DNA from: Pilatotrama ljubarskyi
Taxonomy: Eukaryota; Basidiomycota; Agaricomycetes; Polyporales; Polyporaceae
Length of the DNA: 64,000 bases
Reading direction: 5' to 3'
Assembly (NCBI GenBank): GCA_022385805.1
Contig: MU277677.1
Location: 439,236-503,235 of the forward strand
The notes beneath the pieces are model-generated. The model was not told where the DNA came from. It did no database searches and saw only the letters and a list, made by a program, of their open reading frames with translations. Both the position numbers and the translations under genes were made by a program. Shown here in pieces: positions 37,701 to 48,503 of the stretch; the stretch's first letter is position 1, and the number at the start of each line of letters is the position of its first letter.

Positions 37701-40131
37701 CATCGAAGAAGCCGCCGCTAAAGGGGACGGTCGGGTTGACGTCGAAGTCTGGCAGGTCGAACGCGTCCTCGGGCACATTCCCCACCAGCTTAGGGTCGAG
37801 GTTGAAGCTGAAGCCTCCGAACTCGGTGTCGTTGCCAAGGGACTGCAGCATGCGGTCGAAGTCCGGGAATGGATTCTGGACGACGGTAGATATTGTCGAC
37901 TCCCGCCGCGCCCGGATGTCTTCCATGAGTGCCTGGGCCTGTGTTGACATCTGGTACGACGATGACGGAGGTTGCATGGGAATCTGGGGGGATGACGCAG
38001 CCTCTGAAGCAGTCCTTGACGACGGCGGAGGCAAGCCCGGAGGCGCAGCGAGACCAGGCGGTACCACCGGCGAGAGGCCCGGAGGAACCGCAGGCAAGCC
38101 TGGCGGCGCCGCAGGGACTTCCTTAAGAGCGGCGGTAGGTGGCGACTGCGGAGACGGGACTTCGGGCGCAGCAGACCCCACATCTGATTCGACAGCAACA
38201 GAAGACGTCGGTGATCGTGGGGGTGGCGGTGGAGGAGGCGCAGCCTCCTTGCCCTTCGCCTGTCTTGTCGCTGCGGGGGTAACAGGGCGATTGGGCAAAG
38301 GGGTCGCAGGACGCGATGACGATGCCTGGGACGACGCCTTCACTCCCTTCTTGCGGACCTCTGTAATGACAGGTGCCGAGGATGTCGTTGTCGAACCCGA
38401 TCGTTGTTGTCGAGTCGCTGTTCCCGTGCGTCGTGTCTGTTGTCTCAACGCTTGGTTTGCAGCGTGCGTGTTATTGTGCAATGCAGTACTCGCAAGGTTG
38501 TTGTTGCTCCTGTTGGCCCAGGACGCTGCACGAGGAAGGCCTGTGAAAGCACGGTTAAGATAAAAACCTTGATACATGAACAATAGATACTCACCTTCCG
38601 CCTCGTCACCTTTCCTAATGGTCGTTGTACGGGACCGAGTTTCGGTATCCTTCATCGTGTGTTTACTGACGGACGAGGTGAGAACAACATCAGCGGGCGC
38701 AACAACGGTGGGACGTACAGGGTCGTGAGATCCTCCTTCGTGAAGCAGTCCTTCTCGTCGCCCCACTCATGAAGGTTCATGCAGCTCTGGTCTGTGCAAG
38801 GGACACTCCGAAGGAAAGCCATGCAGTACTTGGTCGTACCATAGCTGGCTCGCATGATCTCTCCTCCACCACCTGGAGAGGGAGCGCCATCAACAGCCGC
38901 AATGGCACGCGCCGCGTCTTCGCGACGGTGGTATGTGATGTAGAGACCGATCACGGGCGCACGTCCCCCCGGCGGGGTGCGCTTCACGATCACGATCTTC
39001 GATATCTTCCCATACTGACCAAAGTACTCGTTCGAACGCAGGGTTGGTATGAGCTGCACCGGTGTTAGTCCGATCTCACATCGCATTGCGGAAGGTTGAG
39101 CGTACCTCTTCCTTCGCGAACCTCGGTCCGAGCCCCACTACATACACCACGTTGCGTTGGACGACCCGGACGTTGGCGAGGTGACGGCGACCAAGAGCAT
39201 CTAGCTCCTTGCGTTCACGCTCTCGCTGTTTCTTCTGTTGCGTCAAGCGCTTGTGACTGGTTGAATCAGGAAGTCAGCATGAATGTAGCATGGGAGAACC
39301 GACAGGCAAGTCTATGCGTTCTCAGCTAGTACGGCCGCAAGTAGACCGGACAATGTCGTGATGAAAACGTGGGCGTCGCGCACACATATTCGGAGTGCAC
39401 GATGAAGCCATCCAACAAAAAAGCACGTTATGAGACGGTGTATGCGTCTCGGAAACACTACCTGGCCATGCTGGTTATTTCAGGGAGACAGGGCTATGAG
39501 GAACGCGCAGGGACAAAGGCTCGCACTGCGATGCACGGTGGCGCGCCTACTGGTGGACGCCTTACTCAGCCTTAGCACAGAGGGTCCCGGTCTCAACAAC
39601 CGCATCCGACAAGGAGCGGATGAGCCAGGGAATGCGCTGGAGTCGAGACAGAGAGTTAGGGAAATGAATGGAAGGAGCCACTCACTCTTCAGGGTTGATC
39701 GGTTTGAACTGGACCGCCTCATCAGTGTACTCCCTCCGACACGCCGGGCAGCGGCTGTTGAGGTTCTCCTTGATGTGGTGCCAGCAGAACTGACAGACCT
39801 GAGCATCCCGGAGTCAGCGAGGCCGCCTCTTTGTTCGTGAGACGGCCGATGGCTCACCTGGTAACCGCAAGGGCACGGCTTGAAGTTGAGATCGGAGATG
39901 TCCATCTCCTCGAGACAGAGAGGGCACTCCGCGTCCTCCTGGCCCGATGGCAAATGTCGTCAGTACGTCCGCGCATACGGGCAGCACAGAAGATCTACGA
40001 ACCGCCTCGTCGTCGCTCCAGTACGCGTCTTGCACGCCCGCGAGGACGTGCGACTTGGACTGCGGAAGCGCATGTGCAGCATGCAGCGCTGGAGCTGGCA
40101 AGGGTGAGTTGCTGTGAATTCGGGTGGCCAT
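34758..40131 (-). CDS. NOT4: NOT4, RING E3 ubiquitin ligase of the CCR4-NOT complex
   Basis: Not4 ubiquitinates ribosomal and stalled-translation targets and associates with the CCR4-NOT deadenylase. The first exon (MATRIHSNSP..YWSDDEA) joins EDAECPLCLEEMDISD. The C4C4 RING is completed by CPCGYQ, VCQFCWHH and CPACRREY (39935-39700). An RRM (LRSNEYFGQYGKISKIVIVK, about 39040-38850) and a CCCH finger (YCMAFLRSVPC, CMNLHE) follow. The rest is long and disordered: Pro/Gly repeats with the APPGL type, a block at 37800, then SSSDFPALS, a Lys/Glu/Ala coiled coil (36250-35890) and a conserved C-terminal region with DMLQELHVQFPWLELAKHP. The junction between about 36710 and 36373 is uncertain; I infer one intron of about 300 bp with acceptor CTGCAG. 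A separate gene for the C-terminal part is the alternative. Length is about 1,400 residues. Confidence 0.82.
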
Positions 40132-40803
40132 TTGATAGACACGCAGGGGCGGACGGCGAGGGGCGATGAGTGCAGGATATGGGCGAGAGAGAGAGAGAGA
40201 GAAAGAGATGAGGCAGGCGGACGCTTCAGCGCAGGTCGTAAACGCGACAAATCAGGCGCTTGCCGAGTTTTGCAGTGGCACGCAAACAACACAGCCAAAC
40301 ACAGCCCGATAGGCGCCCATAACATGTCCTTCCTCCCATGCATCGCCAGGAGCACAACCTCCGAGCACAAACGGACACATGTTCGTTCCATTAACCGTCT
40401 TTACTGCTCTATCTCCATCTATCGTAGTGTCGGCGAAAGCGAGAAGGGACTGTAAACGGGCCTGTCACCGTGGGAGCTGCCAACCACACCCGTTCGCGTG
40501 ACTACAAACTTCACCACAACACATTCGATCTCCGAGAATGCACCTTCTCATGCCTCGAGCGGTGCATGATGCATGTTGCGGGTGGGCAGGAATGAGGCTT
40601 GGTATTGACAGCATCAGCTGACACCGCCGCACGCAGACCTGGGACTCGTCTAGCGCAGTCAATCCCACATGTCCCCGTTCGTTGCGGAGACATTACCGGA
40701 CCATGGTACGGCCTGGTGAGAACGAGGTCTTACTGCGAATAGCGCAAGGACAGCGAGGAAGGTAGCGTGAGTGGTAGTACAGAGGCTGGGATCTTCCCAG
40801 AGA
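40132..40803. promoter_or_regulatory. NOT4 upstream region with GA microsatellite
   Basis: About 670 bp lie between the NOT4 start and the PDCD5 stop. A (GA)n tract occupies 40185-40203. No gene-like frame is present. Confidence 0.5.
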
Positions 40804-41378
40804 CTAGAAGTCGTCGTCGTCGTCGAAACCTCCCTTTCGGTGGTGGAACTGCGCAGCCACGAATATGAGCGCACGACGTGGTAATGACCGGTGGTCAAGG
40901 GAGGTGCACGCACCACAATTGCGCCTTTCTTTGGTGCAGAACTGGATTGCGCCCCATCTATCTGATTCAGGTGTCAGTAGGGGACGATTGTGAACCGCGG
41001 CGTGAGGTTGCCCACCTGGTCCAGCAGCCCGATAAGCTGTTCCTCGGACACACGGCCCCTTAGCTGGCCAGTCTGCACCATGCGCAGGAGGATGGCCTCG
41101 ATCTGCTGTGCCCTATCCGGACTTACGAGGGCGATGCGCGCAACTGTGTTTTATATGAGAGAAGGATCAGCTCAGCGTTAAGACAACACAACCACACGCG
41201 AGTAGGGCTCACGTCGTTCTCGAGCAGCGGTGTCCAGGATGGTTGCAAGCAAGTCCCGACGCATCTGCTCCTCCGCCTCGCGCTTCGCTTGATCTTCTCC
41301 GGACGGCGCGCCGCTGCTTCCCTGCGCGCCCTGGCCCATACGTGCGGCACGAATCGCAGCCAACTCCGGGTCCTCCAT
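40804..41378 (-). CDS. PDCD5/TFAR19 family protein
   Basis: PDCD5 is a small conserved helical-bundle protein that binds DNA and the CCT chaperonin in animals; archaeal and yeast members exist. The four exons read MEDPELAAIRAARMGQG with the helical AKREAEEQMRRDLLATILDT, then RIALVSPDRAQQIEAILLRM, then DGAQSSSAPKKGAIV, and last HRKGGFDDDDDF. The family hallmark is the central VxPDKA..IE..L..MA-like segment plus an acidic C-terminus, and both are present. Length is about 130 residues, normal for the family. It is divergent from the T5orf172 gene. The fungal role is not well known. Confidence 0.9.
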
Positions 41379-41822
41379 CTTCGTCCGTCAATGAGATAGG
41401 CGGATACAGCTGCTTCGTTGTCTTCCCTCCTTGTCGGGAAACGGGGGTGATCCGGATCTAGAGATTGCGCACAATCAGAACAAGCACACGAGGGTCGTGA
41501 TGCAGGTAAGCCTTGGTGTGAGGTATAGAGCTTTAGACGGACAGCACCCAAACGAATCGAGCAGAGTTGACTCGCGGAGGGAAAGCAGCCCGCCACAAAT
41601 GGCGTATGTGCTCTCGAAGCGCCCATATGCCCGATCGAGATCGCCGAGACGCTGTGCGCGCCAGTGCGCTCTCTGCCTCGCGCCGTTCGACCAATATTTG
41701 TACCGGATGTCCCGCTCGCCTCTTTCTCCCAAACACCCTTGCGCAGCCCGGACGCACAAAGACTTCTGGGCTGTAGCGACGAGTGACTACTCGTTTGTTG
41801 CGGGTCCCGAGCGGGTTGAACC
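41379..41822. promoter_or_regulatory. Divergent promoter, PDCD5 and T5orf172 genes
   Basis: The two starts are 444 bp apart. Overlapping short frames on both strands are not gene-like, and no clear TATA box was found. Confidence 0.45.
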
Positions 41823-43501
41823 ATGACCCTCATGTCGTTCTTCAAAAAGAACAAGTCCCCGCAGGCGGCGACGACCTCGACAGACCCCGCGATGAAGTAC
41901 TCGAGCACAAGTAGCGCGAACGGACGCGCCTCTAATTCGTCCGACCCGAACGCTCTGGCTGATGGGCTTGGTCGTCTTTCGCTAGGTGCAGGGCAGAGGC
42001 GGGAGCAGGAGGGAGGTCGTCCCTTTGTCGGGGGCTTCGCGCCTCTGCCGCAGAGTCGACCTGAACCTATGGATTGGCAACCCATCGTGCCCGGGACATC
42101 TCCAAGGTTCCCTCACTCCAATGGGGCATCTCCAGCTGTTCCACCAGCTGGTATGCCTGTGCCGCAGAGGTACCCTACGCAGTACCCACCTCCCGGCCCT
42201 ATCCCCACACCTCCCAAGCTGGTCATGCCCACGCCACAGACCATGTCCCTAACGATGGCTCACGCACTTGCGGGAGACCTCGTGTCTCCTCCCGCTCCGA
42301 AAAACCACCTGCGCCCAGCCTCCCCGACGCCCATGACGCGCCCGCATTCGGATTCAGGCGCCTTCCCCTCCTCCAGCCACCTACAGGTTCCCCCGATGGC
42401 CCCGCAGCGGCCGCACCTGCCTACTGCACCTCACTCTGCTCCAGCCAAGCCAGCGTCTTCTGGACCATCTCGTCCCGCGGCATTTGCTGTGCAGACTCCC
42501 TCGAGGCGTTCGCGCGCCCAGTCGAGTCCCCCCTCGCCAATATCAACATCTTCGTCTGGGAAAGATACACCTAAAGTACAGTGCTGCGCTACTACGCGTC
42601 AAGACAAGCGGTGCACGCGCATGGTCGCCGTCACGACGCCTCTTGCTCTACTCACCGGAGAGGAGGAACCGCAGTACTGTCACCAGCACATGAAGAACGC
42701 GTTCGTCGACGTGAAGTTTTTCTCACGCAAGCACCCCACCGAGGAGGTGCGCTATGACGGTACGTCCCTCCCTCATTTTCAAATCGCGTTCATCTCTAAC
42801 ACGTCGTATAGACTGGATCCCCGAGTACTTACAGGAGTCGACCAAGCGAGCCCTTCGCGAGGAGATGCAGAAAGAGGTCTCACCGGCAGATGAACCGGGG
42901 TACATCTACGCGTTCCAGATAGACGGTGCGTGCTCACCGCTTGCTCTTATTACGCTGTTCCTCACGTCTCGCAGCAGACGATGCCAACCCGCGCGTCGTA
43001 CATATCAAGGTCGGTCGTGCTGTGAAGCTCACCAAGCGCCTCGCCGAATGGGACAAGCAATGCCAGTCGAAGCAGACCCACTTGCGGGGATTCTGGCCTA
43101 TGAGCAAGGACGCCGCGGCGAACGGTATGATGCGTGGGCGCGTGCAGGTGGGAGATTCCGGTCCATATTGCCACCGCGTCGAGCGGCTCGTGCATCTCGA
43201 GCTTGCGGACCTCACGCTCAATGCGCCCTATTTGGACCCGAAGTTCCCGAACGTTAAGGCGGAGGTAGGGAACGGCAGTAGGCGCGCCGCGACAAGGCGT
43301 CCTTGTCCAGACTGTGAGTGTGCTCGTTACGCATTGCCTCTGCCATTGTTTCTGACGTAAGTGTGCGCTTTAGGCGGTGTCGCGCACAAGGAGATATTCA
43401 CCTTCCCTCGCGCTACCGGGCGGTACAAGGGTAAGGAGTGGGAAGATATCGTGCGCCCTGTGATCGAGAAATGGGGAGGCTTCGTTGAGAAGTACGTGTA
43501 A
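41823..43501 (+). CDS. T5orf172 (GIY-YIG superfamily) domain protein
   Basis: The N-terminal 250 residues are Pro/Ser-rich and disordered (MTLMSFFKKNKSPQ..). A Cys/His knuckle follows (VQCCATTRQDKRCTRM .. YCHQHMK). The C-terminal T5orf172/DUF1766-type domain opens with GYIYAFQID, continues with ANPRVVHIKVGRAVKLTKRL and contains YCHRVERLVHLEL, then CGVAHKEIFTFPR. GYIY..VKVGR corresponds to the GIY..YIG core of the nuclease superfamily. Its Glu in RVERLVHLE could be the metal-binding residue. Four exons end in FVEKYV. Some fungal members are listed as meiotically up-regulated proteins. Nuclease activity and substrate are unproven. Confidence 0.82.
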
Positions 43502-44139
43502 TACCGTTTTCTGATGACATTTCCCTACCCCGTACGCTATGCCACGGACTGATGTTGCTCTAGCCGTGCTATTACTCCCCGTTGTTTGCTGGATATCATC
43601 ATACCCGTTTCCTGCTACCCTGTCTCCATGGATCATGTACCCCGAGTTTGCCGTACCGTTACATATTGTTGTGTCACCACTAGCTCTCCCGTACTGCCGC
43701 ATCAATTGTATCAGAGACCGGTTTGCCCGCTAGCACCGCGTCTTGTGTTATGTGCGTCCTCGCACCTCTTCGCCCGCACAAGCTTGACTGAGACGTTACG
43801 CGATCGACGAGCGCCTATGACTGTGGGCGCCTGTTTGAGCAGAGAACAATAGCACACGTGATCGCGTTGCAGACAAAAGAACTGGAACGCGTCTTGGGCA
43901 ACGGGCGCATTGGCATTGTTCTCCCCGACGGTATATAACAAGGACATGGCGACACGGTCCCCTCACGTTTTCCCCCTCGGTCCTCTCCTAGACTACCTTA
44001 TTCTGGTCTCAGACGTTCTAACGATCCGCTATTCCTACCACTGACTTCAGTCTTCAGCCAAGACTTTCCTTGACACGACATCTCTCCGATCAGAATCTCA
44101 GCTTTGTCTACACAACAACTACTCCTACGATCTGCCAAG
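43502..44139. promoter_or_regulatory. Promoter of cupredoxin gene
   Basis: A strong TATATAA box at 43932-43938 stands about 200 bp before the ATG at 44140. A pyrimidine-rich stretch lies between them. This resembles promoters of highly expressed fungal genes. No other feature is visible. Confidence 0.6.
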
Positions 44140-45484
44140 ATGTTCGCAAAACTGCTTGCTGCTCTTGGCCTGCTTGCCCTCGCTGCCCCGGTGACGCGTG
44201 GTGCCGTGCACAACGTGACCGTCGGCGGACCCGGTATCCTCAAGTACGACCCCGAGTTTGTGGTTAGTACCTCCCATGAACACTCCGATTGAGCTGGCTG
44301 AGCTCACTTATACATGCAGAACGCAGATCCAGGGGATATTGTTATCTTCACCTTTAAGCAGAAGAACCATACCGTGACCCAGTCCTCGCTGGACTCGCCC
44401 TGCGCGCCGATCCAGAATGGCTTTGACTCCGGCTTGTGAGTGTGCATCTCCCTTGTGCCAGAGGACGCGCCTGACATGGTGATGCTTCAGTGTCCCCGTC
44501 GCCGATGACGCCACCGACTTCCCCGTTGCCCAGTTCCAGGTCCAGGACACGAACCCTGTCTGGGTCTACTGCCGGCAGGCGAACCACTGTCAGCAAGGCA
44601 TGGTCTTCGCGATAAACCCCGGCGACAAGTTTCCCACCTTCCAGTCCAATGCCGTCGGAAACAACGCTGCATCTTCGTCCTCCGCTGCTGCCGCCACGTC
44701 CACCAACGCCGCCACCGCCACTGCGCCTGCTACTTCTCAGAGCGTCGTCACCGTGACCGCGACCGTTACTGTCGACGGCACGACACAGACGACGACCTAC
44801 GGCTCGTACCCCGGGTCGGCTGCACCGACTGCGGTGTCGTCGCAGGATCATGTCGTCATGGTCGGGCAGGACGGCGCGCTGACGTTCAGCCCGAGCAACA
44901 TCACCGCGCAGGTCGGCGATACGCTCACGTTCCGCTTCGTGACGAAGAACCACACCGCGACGCAGAGCAGCTTCGCGAGCCCTTGCAGTCCGCTCTCCGA
45001 GACGAGCACAAACGGCCAAGTGGGCTTCGACTCCGGATTGTATGTGATCTTCTGCCTTGCATCAGGTAGCGAGTGTTAACGTGCCACTCTTGCAGCATGC
45101 CCGTACCAGCGAGCGCATCCGACTTCCCGAGCTTCCAGGTGACGATCAACGACGTATGTTACCCTGCACTTGCTTCTGACGGCCTAGTACTCACTGACGT
45201 TTCTCCTCCAGACCGCGCCGATCTGGGTGTTCTGTAAGCAGACGAATCCCGCCAGCCACTGCGCGGCGGGCATGGTGTTCTCCGCGAACGCCGTTGAGTC
45301 CGGCCCGAACAACTTCGGTGCGTTCCAGGCAAAGGCGAAGGCGACTGGCAACGCCTCCTCGACGGCCTCCGGGTCTTCGCCATCGGGGACGGGGAAGACA
45401 AACGGTGCGGCGGAGACGGGCCTCATGAGCGCTGGCGCTTTGGTCGCTGTCTTCGCTGCTATCGCGGGTGCATTGATTTTGTGA
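44140..45484 (+). CDS. Serine-rich surface protein with two cupredoxin domains, likely GPI-anchored
   Basis: A signal peptide (MFAKLLAALGLLALAAPVTR) is followed by a first plastocyanin-like domain. This has VGGPGILKYDPEFV, KQKNHTVTQSSLDSPC and WVYCRQANHCQQGMVFAINP. A Ser/Thr/Ala/Val linker leads to a second such domain (GALTFSPSNITAQVGDTL, KNHTATQSSFASPC, WVFCKQTNPASHCAAGMVFS). Each domain keeps the His, Cys, His and Met positions of a type 1 copper site. The C-terminus has a Ser/Gly/Asn linker and a hydrophobic end (LMSAGALVAVFAAIAGALIL), the usual GPI-attachment layout. Four introns fall at comparable places in the two domains. Such proteins in fungi are called extracellular serine-rich proteins. 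Their electron-transfer partner is unknown. Confidence 0.88.
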
Positions 45485-46222
45485 GGCTCCGAGAGACGCG
45501 ATAGATTGCCACGCGGACTGGAGGGGAGTGAGATATGGACTCGACTGTAGCATAACGGTGTTGGGGCGCTACGACCTTGCGCAGCGTGTATTGTGGTTTG
45601 CTTTCGACCTTCTCTACTACGCATTGTAGCCATACGTTGTATCGCTCGTTTGCTTGCACCTGTGCTATTACAGCACTGCTATTATAGACCATTATTATGT
45701 CAACTTGACTCGCCGCTCGCGCACTAGAGTAGATCCATGTCGACATTCATGCACCTGTTCAAGTTGCAATGTCTCCGAATCTTCAGATACGCCACCCTCA
45801 GGATTCTACAATTCTGAGAGGGGTGAATCCCTTCAGGATATCCACTCCGGCATTGACTAGTACTATACTACAGGGAGATCAATCTGGATAGGAAGCTCAA
45901 TGCGAGTCCTCCGAAGAATCGGTCCGACTACTATAGACTATATCATGTCGCTCACACAGGCGCCCGTCAATTCCACCTGAACGGCAGAACGCAACCTCGA
46001 CGCGTCACGCAACCCGAACGCCCGAATCGCCCTTGTCTCAGTCAAAGCGCCGACCGGCTGCTAGCCAAGTTGAAGAGGCTTGTCTACAGACAGTCTAATA
46101 GACACTAGGTCCATCTGGCTGAACTCTCCGGCGTAAGGCGGCCACCTGTACAGATCTCTCCTGTTCTCCGTCCCGCTTTCGACCAGCACGCAGCTGCGCA
46201 TCTACGCCGGGCCTGTGCCAGC
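45485..46222. other. Intergenic, no gene recognised
   Basis: The 738 bp contain the 3' flank of the cupredoxin gene and the promoter of the MYND gene. Only short frames occur and no clear regulatory box was identified. Confidence 0.45.
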
Positions 46223-47330
46223 ATGGACGAAGATCCTGCTTCCACCTCATGCGCTCCGAGGCCGCCTCCCACAACCTCGGGCTCTGGGGACTCGACGCCC
46301 TATGGCACGGCCAAGAAATACTCAAGCCTCTGTCCCCAGGTCCAAATGCGTTGCTACTATTGCGTGAGTCGCGAAACGGAGCGGAAGTTGAGGCGTTGTG
46401 GCGGTTGCGGCGTGGTGCTGTACTGCAGCAAGGAATGCCAGAAGAAAGCCTGGCCGGAACACAAGTGCGTGCACCTGCCCATCGCCGGCAAGTACCACCA
46501 GTGTCGGACGGGAGTGTATGATGATGTGGCGCTGACCACGCTGACATTTCTGGACACCAGGAAAACGTGCCGCCCCGGTGCGGCGCTCATGAAGAACAGG
46601 GATGTGCTTCAGGAGTCCCTCGGGATCCCCGCACCGATCTCCCTCACTCACGCCGTCATGGAGTGGGTCGAGGCTCACACCCACGCATTCCACAACATCG
46701 CCTCCTGTGCGACGATCTTGGACGGAGGCCTCGAACGAAACCTTGCGTCCCCGCACGCGCTCGTCTTCCGGCTGGGTCTTGCGCTCGTCGACCCGCGCGG
46801 AAATCCCTCGAGGAAGTTTGGCCTGCGGCGCACCGACGTCGTGCCTCGGCCGCTTGGCCGGCGACTGGGACGCATGGGAGGCGCGGCGCGAGAGGCACGT
46901 CAAGATGCTCAACATGGTCCCGCATGCAAAGTTCGCCGGGGTGCTTCTCGCTGTCTTCCTGGTGGAGGACACCCCGGGCGTTGTCACGTACAACTGGTTC
47001 CCCGTCTACCGCCAAAACCTCCGCAATACGACCGACGTCGCGCCTACGGCCCGGCCTGTCCTGCAGGACCTGCTCAGCATCTGCACCGCGTGCGTGAACG
47101 CGGGGCTGGTGTTCGGTTTCGACGAAGATGGAGATGGAAAAGAAAGTCAGCAGGTGTACCCTCGCCTCGGCGTCTTGGAACGCCGCGGTAAGAAGTGGAT
47201 TTGGCGCGAGCAGCCAGAATCGACTTGGGATGCATTGGCGGTGGCTATGGAGGCGGGCGGATGGGAGAATCGTACTGGGCTGGATCCCCGCTCTGTGTTC
47301 ATTAGACTCGCTAGCGACTGGGAGCTTTGA
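46223..47330 (+). CDS. MYND-type zinc-finger protein with an apparent one-base frameshift
   Basis: The MYND finger (MRCYYCVSRETERKLRRCGG, VVLYCSKECQKKAWPEHK) lies at 46345-46461. A phase-2 intron (GTGCGT..ACCAG, about 46462-46559) follows, as in the paralogue at 33.2 kb. The body has PAPISLTHAVMEWVEAHTHA and ALVFRLGLALVDPRGNPSRK. At about 46841-46848 (GTGCCTCGG) the frame must move by one base to continue with LGRLAGDWDAWEARRERHVK, HAKFAGVLLAVFLVEDTP and the end FIRLASDWEL. Both sides are clearly family-like, so either one extra C (or two missing bases) breaks the gene or the assembly is wrong. Without the shift the protein would end in a spurious frame at 47191. The function is unknown. It converges on the next gene at 60 bp. 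Confidence 0.7.
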
Positions 47331-47390
47331 GCTTGGGGCTATCGCTCGTCCACGTACGTAGCTGCCCTTCTTTCAACCGTCTCCATAACC

Positions 47391-48503
47391 TCAACCGCAG
47401 CCTACGCTCCACTCAGTCAGTGCGCACCCTCCAGATCGAAAGCGACGAGAACGCACCGTCGCCGCCTCGATCATGTTCCTCCTCCCCTCTCCCTTCGCTA
47501 TTCCCTCAAATACGCTCTTCCAGTGCGTCCACCGCTCCGGGTGGTACCCGTCCACGCCGTCCCACGTTCCCCCGCTCCCCCCAGGGCGACCAGCGTTCTG
47601 GGGCCAGTCGGGGTTGCCATTGGGCCCCAGGATCTGGCGGGACGCGTACATCTTGTCGCCCACTTCCTGCACCCAGATGGAGGCCACCTCGATTTGGAGC
47701 TCCATCGGGTCCTCGTGCATTGCGCTCCAGACCGTCCCGCCGCACTCCGCGCTGCCTCCCCCGCCGCCACGACCGCGCCGCCGCTCTTCAGGCGGGAGGG
47801 AGTAGGGCTCGAGCATGTGCGCCATCGTCATGAGCGCGTAGTCCGCGCAGTCGATGACGGCGCGCGTCCAGAGGCGCGCGACGAAGGCGTTCATGTTCAG
47901 CCAGCGGGTGCGCGCGAGGGCGCCTGCGCGGAAGCGTTCGGAGGAGTTTGTGGCGGGCGGGTCGCCGGCGAGGGCGGCACAGGCTTCGCAGGAGGCGGGG
48001 GACGAGGGTGCGGCGAAGGGATGGTGGAGGGTACTGTACATGTCGGGTCCTGGAAACGTATGGATCGATGTGTCAGTGCAGGTTGGCCTCGCTCGCAAGT
48101 GCGGAGAGGGAGAGAGCGTGCCGTTCATGAACTCGCGAACGCTGAGGCGGAAGACGGGGAGGTCCGCCCATGAAAAGTCGCTTCCCCAGAGATGCCAGCC
48201 TTCGCATGCATCGCTCCCCTTGGCCTTGAGTGCATACACGATGCTGCAGAGACGGTCGTGCGCGGACCGATCTTCCTGTGCATGCTGGACGACGGCGCCC
48301 CAGATGGTCCACATGAAGCCTTCGAGGCCGGGCGTGTCGTCGTCGTCGGTCCGATCTCTGGCAGGTGCGACGGAGAGGGCTTGCCGGCAGAGAGGGAGGA
48401 TGCGGTCGGCGACCTCTTCGGGTGGTAGTGAGGGGTCGTGGATGGCTGCTACCGCCGCGTCTATGTAGACCTTGATGGGGTCTTGAGTCGGTGGAGTGGA
48501 CAT
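47391..48503 (-). CDS. DUF3632-like fungal protein
   Basis: The single long frame (about 370 residues) starts MSTPPTQDPIKVYIDAAVAA and continues with PSLPPEEVADRILPLC. It has helical segments such as WLNMNAFVARLWTRAVIDCA and ALMTMAHMLEPYSLPPEERR, and a late VASIWVQEVGDKMYASRQIL block. These match my recollection of DUF3632, an all-helical fungal family of unknown function that is often multicopy in mushrooms. The open frame extends upstream to 48617 with a hydrophobic leader (MLLLIHLFLLVTTLVVSG). I prefer 48503 because family members usually begin near that point, but a secreted form cannot be excluded. Family assignment is tentative. Confidence 0.6.
   Translation of the reverse strand: MSTPPTQDPIKVYIDAAVAAIHDPSLPPEEVADRILPLCRQALSVAPARDRTDDDDTPGLEGFMWTIWGAVVQHAQEDRSAHDRLCSIVYALKAKGSDACEGWHLWGSDFSWADLPVFRLSVREFMNGTLSPSPHLRARPTCTDTSIHTFPGPDMYSTLHHPFAAPSSPASCEACAALAGDPPATNSSERFRAGALARTRWLNMNAFVARLWTRAVIDCADYALMTMAHMLEPYSLPPEERRRGRGGGGGSAECGGTVWSAMHEDPMELQIEVASIWVQEVGDKMYASRQILGPNGNPDWPQNAGRPGGSGGTWDGVDGYHPERWTHWKSVFEGIAKGEGRRNMIEAATVRSRRFRSGGCALTEWSVGCG

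Noticed and set aside
37652..38563. 303-codon plus-strand frame rich in Gly and Ala
   Set aside because: It is the antisense shadow of the Pro-rich NOT4 region.
40185..40203. (GA)n tract considered as a regulatory GAGA element
   Set aside because: A simple microsatellite is sufficient; nothing nearby supports a binding-site role.
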